From Prauserella marina (GTDB lineage Bacteria; Actinomycetota; Actinomycetes; Mycobacteriales; Pseudonocardiaceae), in the NCBI RefSeq assembly GCF_002240355.1, contig NZ_CP016353.1, positions 2,158,501 through 2,222,500 on the forward strand: a DNA stretch of 64,000 nt, written 5' to 3'. Position 1 is the first letter of the stretch, and every line of letters begins with the position of its first letter. This document shows, piece after piece, positions 1 to 8,156 of the stretch. The notes beneath the pieces are model-generated. The model made no database searches, had not been told where the DNA came from, and saw only the letters and a program-made list of their open reading frames with translations. Made by a program: the position numbers and the translations under genes.

Positions 1-2
1 AT

Positions 3-785
3 CTGATCCATTGGGGACCGGCGATGCTCAGCTCGGCGACGTTCGCCTTCGGTGGCACCCATGGCTCCGCGCAGGGCACCTATTCGCTCAAAGTGTCCAG
101 TCGGGCCTCGGCGGCGCCGCCGGACCAGCCGCCCGCCCCGGGGTCGATGGGGCTGGCGATCAAACGGCTCGCCGTCCCGCCTGGGGTCCGGCGCGTGCGG
201 ATCGAGGCGCTCGTGGCCTACAAGGCCGAACAGGACCGGCCCGGCCTCGGAGTGAACGACGTGCGGGCGTTCGGGCTCTTCGTCGACCTACAGGACGAGG
301 TGCACCGCTACATGCCGGGCGTGCGGTATGTGAACGCCGTGGCCGGTGAACCGGTGCGGCGCTGGCAGTTCTACAGTCCTGCCGAGGTCACCGACGAACA
401 ATGGAGCTACGGGACGGACGGGTGGCACAAGGCGGGGATCGATCCACAATGGTTCGGTGCTCGCCGCGCCGACGGTTCGACCGTCGCCACGACCTGGTTC
501 GCCGACGGCAGGCAGCATCTCATCTACAACGAGTCCGACGACAAGCTGAACTGGATGCCGCTTTCGCTTACCGTCGATCTCGAAACTCGCTCCTACGAGC
601 GGTTCCAGGTGGGAAACCGGCTGCTGACCTTTCCCGAGGGAGCGCGTCCCACGCTGGCGCGGGCATACAACGACATCGAGGGCCTGCTGAACCCGGTGTT
701 CTTCGTCGAGGCCGACACCGACCGGCGCGTCTCGCTTTTCGTGGACTCCGTCGTCATTTCCGCGGAGAAGAGGGAAGACTCGTGA
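3..785 (+). CDS. Hypothetical protein, 5' end cut by window
   Basis: The reading frame is open from the first bases of the window, so the N-terminus lies outside and only about 260 residues are visible; an internal ATG at 24 is probably not the true start. The product has no membrane segment, many aromatic residues and a beta-rich look, with a conserved-looking end (residues around ARAYNDIEGLLNPVFFVE). It resembles, from memory, proteins filed as DUF6772, but I cannot confirm this. Its TGA overlaps the GTG of the next gene, and an MFS permease and a LacI regulator follow. The four may therefore be one uptake or catabolic unit, perhaps for a carbohydrate or organic acid. Function unknown. Confidence 0.6.
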   Translation: MIHWGPAMLSSATFAFGGTHGSAQGTYSLKVSSRASAAPPDQPPAPGSMGLAIKRLAVPPGVRRVRIEALVAYKAEQDRPGLGVNDVRAFGLFVDLQDEVHRYMPGVRYVNAVAGEPVRRWQFYSPAEVTDEQWSYGTDGWHKAGIDPQWFGARRADGSTVATTWFADGRQHLIYNESDDKLNWMPLSLTVDLETRSYERFQVGNRLLTFPEGARPTLARAYNDIEGLLNPVFFVEADTDRRVSLFVDSVVISAEKREDS

Positions 786-1114
786 AGAACTTCTACACCT
801 CCGTCGTCGAGTTGCGGCAGCGCTTCGACGACGTCGTCGAGACCCATCCGTACGAGTGCGGCTGGGCGGACGAGGCCATCTTCTTCGTCGAGACGCACGA
901 CCTCGCGCCAGGGACGGCACTCACGCTCCGCGTGCAGGTGAGCCCGGACGGCATCCGGTGGCTGGACGAGGGTACCGAGCTGGAACTCACCGGCACGGCC
1001 TTCGTCCGGGTAGGACATTTCGGCGGCTTCTTACGGCTGGCGGGCACCGCCGTCGACGGCGAGGGGCAGCCGGTACCGGTCACCGTCTCCGTCCGGCTCG
1101 CACTGAAAGGATGA
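782..1114 (+). CDS. Small hypothetical protein next to MFS permease
   Basis: A 110-residue soluble protein starting at GTG 782, which overlaps the stop codon of the preceding gene in the GTGA arrangement and so supports translational coupling. The sequence alternates hydrophobic and polar residues and ends in beta-strand-like segments (VPVTVSVRLALKG), suggesting a small beta-sandwich. No catalytic motif is visible and I do not recognise the family. The permease gene starts 10 bases downstream, so all three are probably one transcript. The alternative ATG inside the frame at 401 lies in the upstream gene and was rejected. Confidence 0.6.
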   Translation: MKNFYTSVVELRQRFDDVVETHPYECGWADEAIFFVETHDLAPGTALTLRVQVSPDGIRWLDEGTELELTGTAFVRVGHFGGFLRLAGTAVDGEGQPVPVTVSVRLALKG

Positions 1115-1124
1115 GCGGGAAACA

Positions 1125-2426
1125 ATGACGTTTCGAATCAACAAGGCGACCATCGGGGCGACCGTAGGCACGGCGCTGGAATGGTACGACTTCTCCCTCT
1201 ACGCGACAGCGAGCGCGGTCGTGTTCCCCGCGGTCTTCTTCCCTTCGGGTGACCCGTTTTTGGCGACGCTGGCCTCGTTCGCGACCTTCGCGGTGGGGTT
1301 CTTCGCGCGGCCCGTCGGCGGGGTGATCATCGGCATCCTCGGTGACCGGTACGGGCGCCGCCAGATGCTGTTCCTCACCCTGGTTCTGATGGGGATCTCC
1401 TCGGCGCTCATCGGATTCATCCCGAACTACGCCTCGATCGGCGTCGCGGCTCCCGTACTGCTGATCGTGTTGAGAATCCTCCAGGGGTTCGGTGCCGGTG
1501 GCGAGTACGCGGGCGCCACATTGCTGGCCGCCGAACATTCCCAGACCTCCTCGCGCGGGCTGAACGCGGCACTTCCTGGCGCAGGCAACGCCGCGGGAGC
1601 CCTGCTGGCGACCGGTGTGCTGACGTTGCTGAACACCACCATGTCACGGGAGGCGTTCCTGTCCTGGGGATGGCGGGTGGCGTTCATCGCCAGCATCCTG
1701 GTGTGCGTCGCGGGCGTCGTGATCCGCCTTCGCGTTCCGGAGAGCCCCGAGTTCGAGGGCTCCAAGGAGAAAAAGGACGTTCCGAGGGTGCCGCTTTCGG
1801 AGCTGTTCCGCTCCTCCGGCCGCAAGATCCCGTTCGCGATGCTCGCCAGTATCGGCCCCAACGTGGCCAGCTACCTTCCCTCGGTCTACGCCCTGACCTA
1901 CCTGGCTTCGGTGGTCGGCGCTCCCGAATGGATCGGGCTCACCGGGATCATGATCGGCAACTTCCTCAAGCTGCTGACGATCCCGGTCGCGGGCTGGCTC
2001 TCGGACCGGTTCGGCAGACGGCCGGTGTTCCTCAGTGGAGCCATCGGCGCGGCCGTGCTCATCTACCCGTTCTTCTTCCTGCTCAACACCGGAACCCCGG
2101 TGCTGGTCTGGATCGGGCTCGTGCTCATCTTCACGCTGTGCAACGACGCGATGCTCGCCGCGCAGTCGGGCTTCATGTCCGAACTGTTCGACGTGCGCTA
2201 CCGCTACACCGGTGTGACGTTCAGCAGGGAGATCACCGGCGCGCTCGTCGGCGGCACGCTGCCCTTCGTCGCCGCCGCGCTGACCGAGGTGGCGGGCGGA
2301 GCCTACTGGCTCGTCGCGCTCTACTGCCTCGTGCTGATGGCGCTGGCCGCGCTCGGCATGTTCCTGCTGCCGGAGACGCGCGCGCTCGTGGCGCCGCGAA
2401 CCGCGGCCGCGCGGGAGGAGCGGTGA
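1125..2426 (+). CDS. MFS transporter, metabolite:H+ symporter (MHS) type
   Basis: A 433-residue permease with about 12 membrane segments. The MHS hallmarks are present: the opening TVGTALEWYDFSLYATA, the loop GDRYGRRQML between helices 2 and 3, and LQGFGAGGEYAGA in helix 4. Relatives (ProP, ShiA, KgtP) import organic acids, osmolytes or aromatic acids with protons. The substrate cannot be read from sequence. The gene follows two small hypothetical genes in a likely operon and precedes a LacI regulator by 50 bases, so that regulator probably controls uptake. Length is normal for the family and the ATG start has an SD-like GGGAAAC just upstream. Confidence 0.9.
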   Translation: MTFRINKATIGATVGTALEWYDFSLYATASAVVFPAVFFPSGDPFLATLASFATFAVGFFARPVGGVIIGILGDRYGRRQMLFLTLVLMGISSALIGFIPNYASIGVAAPVLLIVLRILQGFGAGGEYAGATLLAAEHSQTSSRGLNAALPGAGNAAGALLATGVLTLLNTTMSREAFLSWGWRVAFIASILVCVAGVVIRLRVPESPEFEGSKEKKDVPRVPLSELFRSSGRKIPFAMLASIGPNVASYLPSVYALTYLASVVGAPEWIGLTGIMIGNFLKLLTIPVAGWLSDRFGRRPVFLSGAIGAAVLIYPFFFLLNTGTPVLVWIGLVLIFTLCNDAMLAAQSGFMSELFDVRYRYTGVTFSREITGALVGGTLPFVAAALTEVAGGAYWLVALYCLVLMALAALGMFLLPETRALVAPRTAAAREER

Positions 2427-2476
2427 CCGGGCAGCCGGGATAGTCCCGGCCGGGACCCGGCAGGCATAGTTGAGGC

Positions 2477-3550
2477 ATGACGGGACGCACTTCGAAGCAA
2501 CAGGGCAGGCCGCGACGGCAGAGCGGCGACGTCCGGCTCGCCGACGTCGCCGCCGCCGCGCGGGTTTCCGCTCCGCTGGCATCCCGCATTCTCAACGCCG
2601 ATCCGTTGGTCAGGGCCACCCCGGAGACCAAGGCACGGGTTCTCGAAGCCGCCGAGCAACTCGGCTACGTTCCCAACATCGCCGCGAAAACCCTCCGCCA
2701 GCGGCGGACGGGCCTGCTCGGTCTCGTCGTGCACAACCTGTCCAGTCCCATCTATCTCGACCTGCTACAGGGCGCGCGCACCGAGGCCGCCGCGAACAAC
2801 TACTTCCTCGTGCTCGGCGACGTCGACGAACTGCTCACCGACGAGGAGGCATACCGGATCCTCGTCAACGGCAAACGGGTCGACGGGCTGATCGTCCAGG
2901 GTGGGCACGGCGAATTCGATCAGCACATCGCGGAGATCGCCCGCGCGCTGCCGACCGTCATCGTCAACGCGCCGCCGAAGCTGACCGGCACCGTCGCCCC
3001 GCTCGTGGCTCCCGACGAGGGTGCCGCGACGAGGATGCTCACCGAGTACCTGCTGGCGCTCGGGCACACCAGGATCGGGCTCATCTCGGGGCCTTACGAG
3101 TCGCCGACGAACGTGCTCAGGACCAACGGCGTGCGCGAAGCGCTCGCCGAGGCCGGGGCGATCCTGCGCGAGGAGGACACCGTCCATCTCACGTGGTCGG
3201 CCGAGGCGGGCAGGGCCGGGCTGCGCGAGCTGGCCACCCGGTGGGACGGCCCTGGTGACCGGCCCACCGCGCTCATCGGCGGAAACTCGCTCATCGGTAT
3301 CGGGATGCTCAGGGCAGCCGCCGAACTGGACATCGCGGTGCCCGCCGAGCTGTCGATCGCCGCCGTGCACGACACCTGGATCAGCGAGCATCTCGTGCCG
3401 TCGCTGACCACGGTCAGCCTGCCACTGCGGGAAATGGGCGAGACCGCCGTCCGGTTGCTCCTGTCCGAACCGCCACGAGCGCGGCAGACGATCATCTCCG
3501 ACCCGCCGCCGCGACTGCACGTGCGAGCATCGACCGCCGCGCCCGGCTAG
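2477..3550 (+). CDS. LacI-family transcriptional regulator
   Basis: A 357-residue regulator. Residues about 15-65 form the LacI helix-turn-helix and hinge (VRLADVAAAARVSAPLAS, then LGYVPNIAAKTLRQ), followed by a periplasmic-binding-protein-like effector domain (GLLGLVVHNLSSPIY, LGHTRIGLISG). It is expected to bind operator DNA as a dimer and respond to a small molecule, most likely the substrate of the adjacent MHS permease or a product of it. The C-terminus is convergent with the Nramp-like gene, with only 5 bases between the two stop codons. The SD is weak (GAGG), so initiation efficiency or leaderless initiation is uncertain. Confidence 0.9.
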   Translation: MTGRTSKQQGRPRRQSGDVRLADVAAAARVSAPLASRILNADPLVRATPETKARVLEAAEQLGYVPNIAAKTLRQRRTGLLGLVVHNLSSPIYLDLLQGARTEAAANNYFLVLGDVDELLTDEEAYRILVNGKRVDGLIVQGGHGEFDQHIAEIARALPTVIVNAPPKLTGTVAPLVAPDEGAATRMLTEYLLALGHTRIGLISGPYESPTNVLRTNGVREALAEAGAILREEDTVHLTWSAEAGRAGLRELATRWDGPGDRPTALIGGNSLIGIGMLRAAAELDIAVPAELSIAAVHDTWISEHLVPSLTTVSLPLREMGETAVRLLLSEPPRARQTIISDPPPRLHVRASTAAPG

Positions 3551-3555
3551 GCCGG

Positions 3556-4875
3556 TCACAGTATTCCGGCGATGGCCTGGTAGGAAGCCCAGAGGCCGAC
3601 GCCCCCGACGACGAGCAGCGCCACGGTCTCCCACCACCGGTTGACGTATCGCCGCTGCATGTACTTCTTGCTCGTGGTCAGCACGAAGATGCCGACGATG
3701 ATGACCGGTCCCGCGAGCGCGGCAAGCGCGTTGACCAGGATCGTGAGTTCTACAAAGGACGGCATGACGGGCAGGGAGAAGGTCAGCGGGAGCACCAGCA
3801 GGAAAACTCCCTGAAGCCAGCGGAAAGCCGGCTTCTTCTCGAAATCCTCACTGGCCACTTCGGACTCGGCTCCGCGGGCGCGGAAGGTGTTGGCCACCCC
3901 GTCCATCAGCAGCTTCGTCTGACCGTAGGAATACGCGGGGAACGTGGTGAAGGTGATGAAGAACAGGCCGAGCCAGAACAGAACCTGCCCTATCGGGCCG
4001 ATCGTGCTGCCCAGCAGCATCGCGAGGGCGTTCACGTCGTCGAGCGCGCTGCCCGCGACACTCGTTTCCGCGGCCGTCACCCAGATCGCGAGGTTGATGA
4101 CGAGGATCACGAGCATGCCGACGCCGAGGTCCACCAGCTGGATCTTGCGATGCCGTGGGGTCAGCCAGCCCTTGTCCTGTAGGAAGTAGTTGTACATCAG
4201 GTTGGTCGTCGACCCGCCGACCCCGCCGATCAGCGCGGCCACGATGACGACGCTCTCGATGCCGCCGGTCGTTTCCGGCACCTGGAAGGTCAGTCCCTCA
4301 AGGAAGTTCACCGGGTCGAACCCCTGGATCAGCGCGACGGAGCCGAAACTGCACACCAGGATGACGGCGGCGGCACGGGCGATGAACTCGAACGTCGCGT
4401 ACTGCCGGTGTTTGAACAGCAGTACCAGCGTGACGCCGACGAGTGCCGCCGCGGAATAGAAGACGCCCCATTCGGAATCGCCTGGCCTGCCGATCAGATT
4501 GTAGAAGGCGGTACCGGCGCCCTTGATGATGTAGGTCGCGTACCCGAAGCCGAGGACGAACGCGCAGAGCCCCACGATGGCCGGGAGCGGCCGCCAGATC
4601 CTGGCGAACCCAGCCATGATGGAGCTGCTCGAACTGTTGTTGCACAAGACGTACTTGGCGATCGCGGAAACGAAAACGTAGCGCGCGAGCAGGGACAGAA
4701 CCAGCGCCCACATCAGCGCGTAGCCGTAGTCGGCGCCGGACACCGACGACGAGACGAGGTCACCCGCGCTCATCCATGCCAGTGCCATCACGATGCCGGG
4801 TCCCAATGCGCGCAGATAGCCTCTTACACCTTGAGGTACTGGGGCCACACCGGTTTGTGTTTCAGGGGCTATCAC
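3556..4875 (-). CDS. Divergent Nramp/SLC11-like membrane transporter
   Basis: A 439-residue protein with about 11 membrane segments and an Nramp-like start (LGPGIVMALAWMSAGD). Canonical Nramp metal transporters carry DPGN in helix 1 and MPHN in helix 6. Here the aligned positions read SAGD (residues 36-39) and STTN (222-225), so the usual Mn/Fe site is not conserved. A serine run (NNSSSSS, about 79-85) is also unusual. It may be one of the divergent SLC11 clades carrying other ions or small solutes; transport of Mn should not be assumed. Start is GTG 4875, with GAGGAG about 12 bases upstream, a long spacing. The gene is 61 bases downstream of the GntR gene and codirectional with it. Confidence 0.8.
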   Translation of the reverse strand: MIAPETQTGVAPVPQGVRGYLRALGPGIVMALAWMSAGDLVSSSVSGADYGYALMWALVLSLLARYVFVSAIAKYVLCNNSSSSSIMAGFARIWRPLPAIVGLCAFVLGFGYATYIIKGAGTAFYNLIGRPGDSEWGVFYSAAALVGVTLVLLFKHRQYATFEFIARAAAVILVCSFGSVALIQGFDPVNFLEGLTFQVPETTGGIESVVIVAALIGGVGGSTTNLMYNYFLQDKGWLTPRHRKIQLVDLGVGMLVILVINLAIWVTAAETSVAGSALDDVNALAMLLGSTIGPIGQVLFWLGLFFITFTTFPAYSYGQTKLLMDGVANTFRARGAESEVASEDFEKKPAFRWLQGVFLLVLPLTFSLPVMPSFVELTILVNALAALAGPVIIVGIFVLTTSKKYMQRRYVNRWWETVALLVVGGVGLWASYQAIAGIL

Positions 4876-4936
4876 GCTGGATCACTACTCCTCGTTGAGT
4901 GTGTTCGCCGGATATCCGCGGGTGGGTTCGAAGCGG

Positions 4937-5641
4937 TCAGCCCGCCTCGGTGAAGTCGGGGCGCGGGCTGTCGCCTGCCAGACGCGATTGCAGGAAGCGG
5001 GCCCAGGTCGACACGTGCTCGCGCATGGCGCGTTCGGCGAGATCGGCATCGCCGTCACTGATGGCGGTGGCGATGGCGAGGTGCTCTTCGGCCGCTCGCC
5101 GCGACCAAGCTGGTGACGCGTGCCCGTAGGCGAGGCGACGGCACAGCCGCACGCGATCGTGGATGGTCGCGAGCAGTTCGATGACGGAGGCGTTCCTGCT
5201 GCCTCTGGCGATGGCCTCGTGGAACTCGTTGCCCAGTTCGGCCGCCTCCGTGGGGTCCATGTCGATCGATCCGTCGGCGAGGCCGGTGAACTTCTCCATG
5301 AAGGGGGCGAGGTAGGTTTCGCCGACCCGTTCGGCGGCCAGCCGTGCCGCCATTCCCTCCAGTGCTTCGCGTGCCTGGTAAAGGCTTTGCATGTTCTCGG
5401 CGCTGAACTCGCGCACGTGCGCGCCGCGCTGGGCGATGATCGAGACGAGGCCGTCGCGTTCGAGTTGCCGCAGCGCCTCGCGGACCGGTACCCGGCTCAC
5501 CGCGAGTTCGTCGGCGACCACGCGTTCCGGAATGGGGTCGCCAGGCTGGTAGCGGCCGCTCAAGATCCGTGCTCGCAGCTCCTGGCGGATCGCCTCGTAT
5601 TTGCGCGTACCGCCGTTGTCGTCGCGTTCCCGCGAGGTCAT
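4937..5641 (-). CDS. GntR-family regulator, FadR/FCD type
   Basis: A 234-residue repressor-type protein. An N-terminal winged helix (KYEAIRQELRARILSG, then SRVPVREALRQLERDGLV) is followed by an all-helical FCD ligand domain with candidate metal/ligand residues (NEFHEAI and EEHLAI). The frame extends upstream to 5794, but that would run over the operator-like palindromes and the promoter of the divergent gene, so ATG 5641 (MTSRERDD) is chosen. FCD regulators sense small carboxylates or acyl compounds. It is divergent from a FAD oxidoreductase and upstream of the Nramp-like gene, and probably controls both and itself through the twin TGGTATACCA sites. Confidence 0.9.
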   Translation of the reverse strand: MTSRERDDNGGTRKYEAIRQELRARILSGRYQPGDPIPERVVADELAVSRVPVREALRQLERDGLVSIIAQRGAHVREFSAENMQSLYQAREALEGMAARLAAERVGETYLAPFMEKFTGLADGSIDMDPTEAAELGNEFHEAIARGSRNASVIELLATIHDRVRLCRRLAYGHASPAWSRRAAEEHLAIATAISDGDADLAERAMREHVSTWARFLQSRLAGDSPRPDFTEAG

Positions 5642-5659
5642 CGCGCCCTCCACCAAGGG

Positions 5660-5690
5660 TGGTATACCAACATCGTCGTATGGTATACCA
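5660..5690. promoter_or_regulatory. Twin TGGTATACCA operators of the GntR regulator
   Basis: Two perfect 10-base palindromes, TGGTATACCA, lie at 5660-5669 and 5681-5690, with start points 21 bases apart (two helical turns). They sit between the GntR gene (start 5641) and the divergent oxidoreductase (start 5793). The sequence fits the FadR-subfamily pattern of a GT..AC dyad. Binding is inferred, not shown. Confidence 0.75.
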
Positions 5691-5792
5691 GTAGGCGGTT
5701 GAGTCAACCCCGGTGCCGACTCGGTGGGGGAGCGGTTCGCGAGTATCCATTTCGGACAGACGTCGGCTCTATCGGCTACAGAGAGAGGAACC

Positions 5793-7142
5793 ATGGAACA
5801 TCTTGGTGACTACGACACCATCGTCGTAGGTGCGGGAGTAACCGGAATCGTCGCCTCCGTCGCCGCGGCCCGCGCCGGAGCCCGCGTATTGCTCGTGGAA
5901 AGCAGCGGAATACTGGGGGGCCTGATCACCGGTGGCAGGCTCACCAAGCCGACCGGCATCGTGCAACCAGGCGTGTATCTCGAATTGATCGAGCGCGCCG
6001 CGGCATACGGCGGCGCCGATCCCAATGTCCAAGCCTCCCACTGGGGCACCTACAGCGGGGTTTTCGACACCGAGGTGATGCAGCGGGTCATCATCGAGAC
6101 CATCGAGGAGGCCGGAGTCGAGGTCCTGCTCTTCGCCCACGTCACCGGTGCGATCAAGGAGGGCGACCGGGTTCGCGGGATCGAACTGCACACCAAGGCC
6201 GGACCACAGTTGGCCACCGCGACGACGGTGATCGACGCGAGCGGCGACGGTGACCTCGCCGCGCTGGCGGGGGTCGATTTCATGTACGGCCGCCCGGAAG
6301 ACGGGCACGTGCAGCCGATGACGAGCTACTTCCGGATCCTGAACGTCCGGTTCTCCGAACTGGCTCAGGATTGCCGTGACCATCCCGCCGACATGCGCGA
6401 GCTGGTGATCCCCGACGGCGCCGACCAGAACAACGACGACTACGTGCTCAAGTTCTACATGGCGGGCTTCGAGCAGCGCATCGCCGACGCCCGAGCGGAC
6501 GGGTTCGACTGGATCATTCCCAAGACTCACCTGCACATGAAAGCCGGGCTGCTGCCTGGCGAGCTCAATGTGAACGCGACCAGGGTCCAGGGCAACGCGC
6601 TCGATCCGTGGACCCGCACCAAGGCTGCCATCGAGGTGCGCAAGCAAGCCTATTGCGCGTTCGACTTCCTGCGGAAATACGTGCGCGGCATGGAATCGGC
6701 GATCTTCCTCGATGTCGCGCCGGTTCTCGGTGTTCGCGAAACCCGTCGCATCGAGGGCGACTACGTGCTCACCGAAAACGACGTGCGCTCGGAAGCCCGG
6801 TTCGCCGACGCCATCGGATTGTCCAACGCCCCACTGGACATTCACGAGCCGGGCGGTGAGGGCGGCGCCATGATCGGCGTCAACAGCGGATACGGAATTC
6901 CCTATCGCTGCCTGCTGCCTCGTGGTGTCGAGGGCTTGCTGATCGCGGGCCGCTGCCTTTCCGTCGACTCCGGCGCGTTCGCCTCGACCCGTAACACGCC
7001 CGCGTGCGCGATCACGGCGCAAGCGGCCGGAATCGCCGCCGCCGAATGCGCGCGCAGGAACATCACCCCACGGGAACTACCCGCCGACATCGTCCAAAAA
7101 GCACTGTCCGAGATCGGGACCTCGCTCGGCGACGGCGCCTGA
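5793..7142 (+). CDS. FAD-dependent oxidoreductase
   Basis: A 449-residue flavoprotein. The Rossmann FAD motif VVGAGVTGIVAS is near the N-terminus, followed by the acidic strand end LLVES. ATVIDASGDGDLA and, near the C-terminus, LLIAGRCLSVDSGAFASTRNTP match the FAD_oxidored (PF12831) pattern. ATG 5793 has a good SD (GAGAGGAA); a longer frame from 5724 was rejected. Members oxidise varied small molecules and the substrate here is unknown. The gene is divergent from the GntR/FCD regulator and probably under its control, and is convergent with the LysR gene 11 bases away. Confidence 0.88.
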   Translation: MEHLGDYDTIVVGAGVTGIVASVAAARAGARVLLVESSGILGGLITGGRLTKPTGIVQPGVYLELIERAAAYGGADPNVQASHWGTYSGVFDTEVMQRVIIETIEEAGVEVLLFAHVTGAIKEGDRVRGIELHTKAGPQLATATTVIDASGDGDLAALAGVDFMYGRPEDGHVQPMTSYFRILNVRFSELAQDCRDHPADMRELVIPDGADQNNDDYVLKFYMAGFEQRIADARADGFDWIIPKTHLHMKAGLLPGELNVNATRVQGNALDPWTRTKAAIEVRKQAYCAFDFLRKYVRGMESAIFLDVAPVLGVRETRRIEGDYVLTENDVRSEARFADAIGLSNAPLDIHEPGGEGGAMIGVNSGYGIPYRCLLPRGVEGLLIAGRCLSVDSGAFASTRNTPACAITAQAAGIAAAECARRNITPRELPADIVQKALSEIGTSLGDGA

Positions 7143-7153
7143 CAGGGGAAGCG

Positions 7154-8035
7154 CTAGGCGCTCAGCTCTTCCGCCTTGGCGCGGATGAGCTGAGCGACGA
7201 TGTTCGCCGCCCTTGAGGGCCGCGTGTGCTTGCGGCGGGTGAGGCAGATCCGCACGGGCGCAGCGTCGCGCAGCGGAATCCACACCAGACCCGGGATGTC
7301 GGCAGAGGTCTCGAACTTGGCGAGGACGCCGAGACCCGCGCTCTCTGCGACCATCACCTTGAGGCTGCGTGCCGACATCGCCTCGACGACGATGTCGGGA
7401 TTGCTCACCTGCTGGTGCAGCAACTCCCACAGCGTGGTGCCGTTGCGCATGGTGACGATCGGCCAGGTCTCCAGGTCGCGCCAGTACAGGTGCTCGCGCC
7501 CGGCGAGCGGGTGATCGCCGGGCGCGTAGATTCCCATCGGTGCCGAGACGAGCGGCACGCGCCGCAGGCCAGGCGCGGCGGGACTCACCGGAACGGTCAC
7601 GACCGCGAAATCCAGTTCGCCGTCGAGCACGGCGCGCTCGACCTCGGCTGAACCCCCTTCGCGCACGGTGAACCGCAGGCCCGCGTGCCGCTCGCGCAGC
7701 CTGCCCACGACCGGCGCGACGATGGTCTCCGCTGTCACCGAGACCGCCCCGATCCGGACTTTGCCGTGATAGGCGCCGTCGGCGGCCATGGCCGATTCGC
7801 GCAGCTCCTCCTCGGCCGCGACGAGCCGTCGTAGCGGTTCGAGCAGTGCCTGGCCCGCCGCCGTCGGCCGCACGCCGTGCTTGCCGCGCGTCAGCAGCAC
7901 CACGTCGAGTTCTTCTTCCAGCGCGGCGATCTGCTGGCCGACGCTCGGCTGGCTGACCTCGCAGCGGGCCGCCGCGGCCCGCAGCGACCCGGTCTCGATG
8001 GCGGCCAGGAAATACCGCACTCGCTCAACCCGCAC
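7154..8035 (-). CDS. LysR-family transcriptional regulator
   Basis: A 293-residue LTTR. The N-terminal helix-turn-helix (FLAAIETGSLRAAAARCEVSQPSVGQQI) is typical, followed by an effector domain of the periplasmic-binding type (KVRIGAVSVTAETIVAP). Start is GTG 8035. It is divergent from the CaiB/BaiF CoA-transferase and permease genes, the usual arrangement for an LTTR and its target operon. A short dyad 12-26 bases upstream of its start may be its binding site. The ligand is unknown, plausibly an organic acid metabolised by the divergent genes. Confidence 0.9.
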   Translation of the reverse strand: MRVERVRYFLAAIETGSLRAAAARCEVSQPSVGQQIAALEEELDVVLLTRGKHGVRPTAAGQALLEPLRRLVAAEEELRESAMAADGAYHGKVRIGAVSVTAETIVAPVVGRLRERHAGLRFTVREGGSAEVERAVLDGELDFAVVTVPVSPAAPGLRRVPLVSAPMGIYAPGDHPLAGREHLYWRDLETWPIVTMRNGTTLWELLHQQVSNPDIVVEAMSARSLKVMVAESAGLGVLAKFETSADIPGLVWIPLRDAAPVRICLTRRKHTRPSRAANIVAQLIRAKAEELSA

Positions 8036-8046
8036 CGGACAAACAT

Positions 8047-8061
8047 AAAGGCAAAACCTTT
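8047..8061. promoter_or_regulatory. Possible LysR binding dyad AAAGG-N5-CCTTT
   Basis: AAAGG and CCTTT form a perfect 5-base inverted repeat around CAAAA in the LysR/CaiB divergent gap. LTTR boxes are often AT-rich dyads of this size next to the regulator gene. The arms are short, so this is only a candidate. Confidence 0.35.
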
Positions 8062-8156
8062 CACCCGTAAGTTCCGATCACTTCTTCCTTCCCGCTCACG
8101 GGTCAGGACATGCTGTGCCGACTGGAAAAGGCTTCCCGAGGTGAAAGGAATACCTG

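Noticed and set aside
1644-2582. 312-residue minus-strand ORF
   Set aside because: Arg-rich shadow of the MHS permease gene.
3556-4875. Annotating the Nramp-like gene as mntH
   Set aside because: Metal-site motifs DPGN and MPHN are not conserved.
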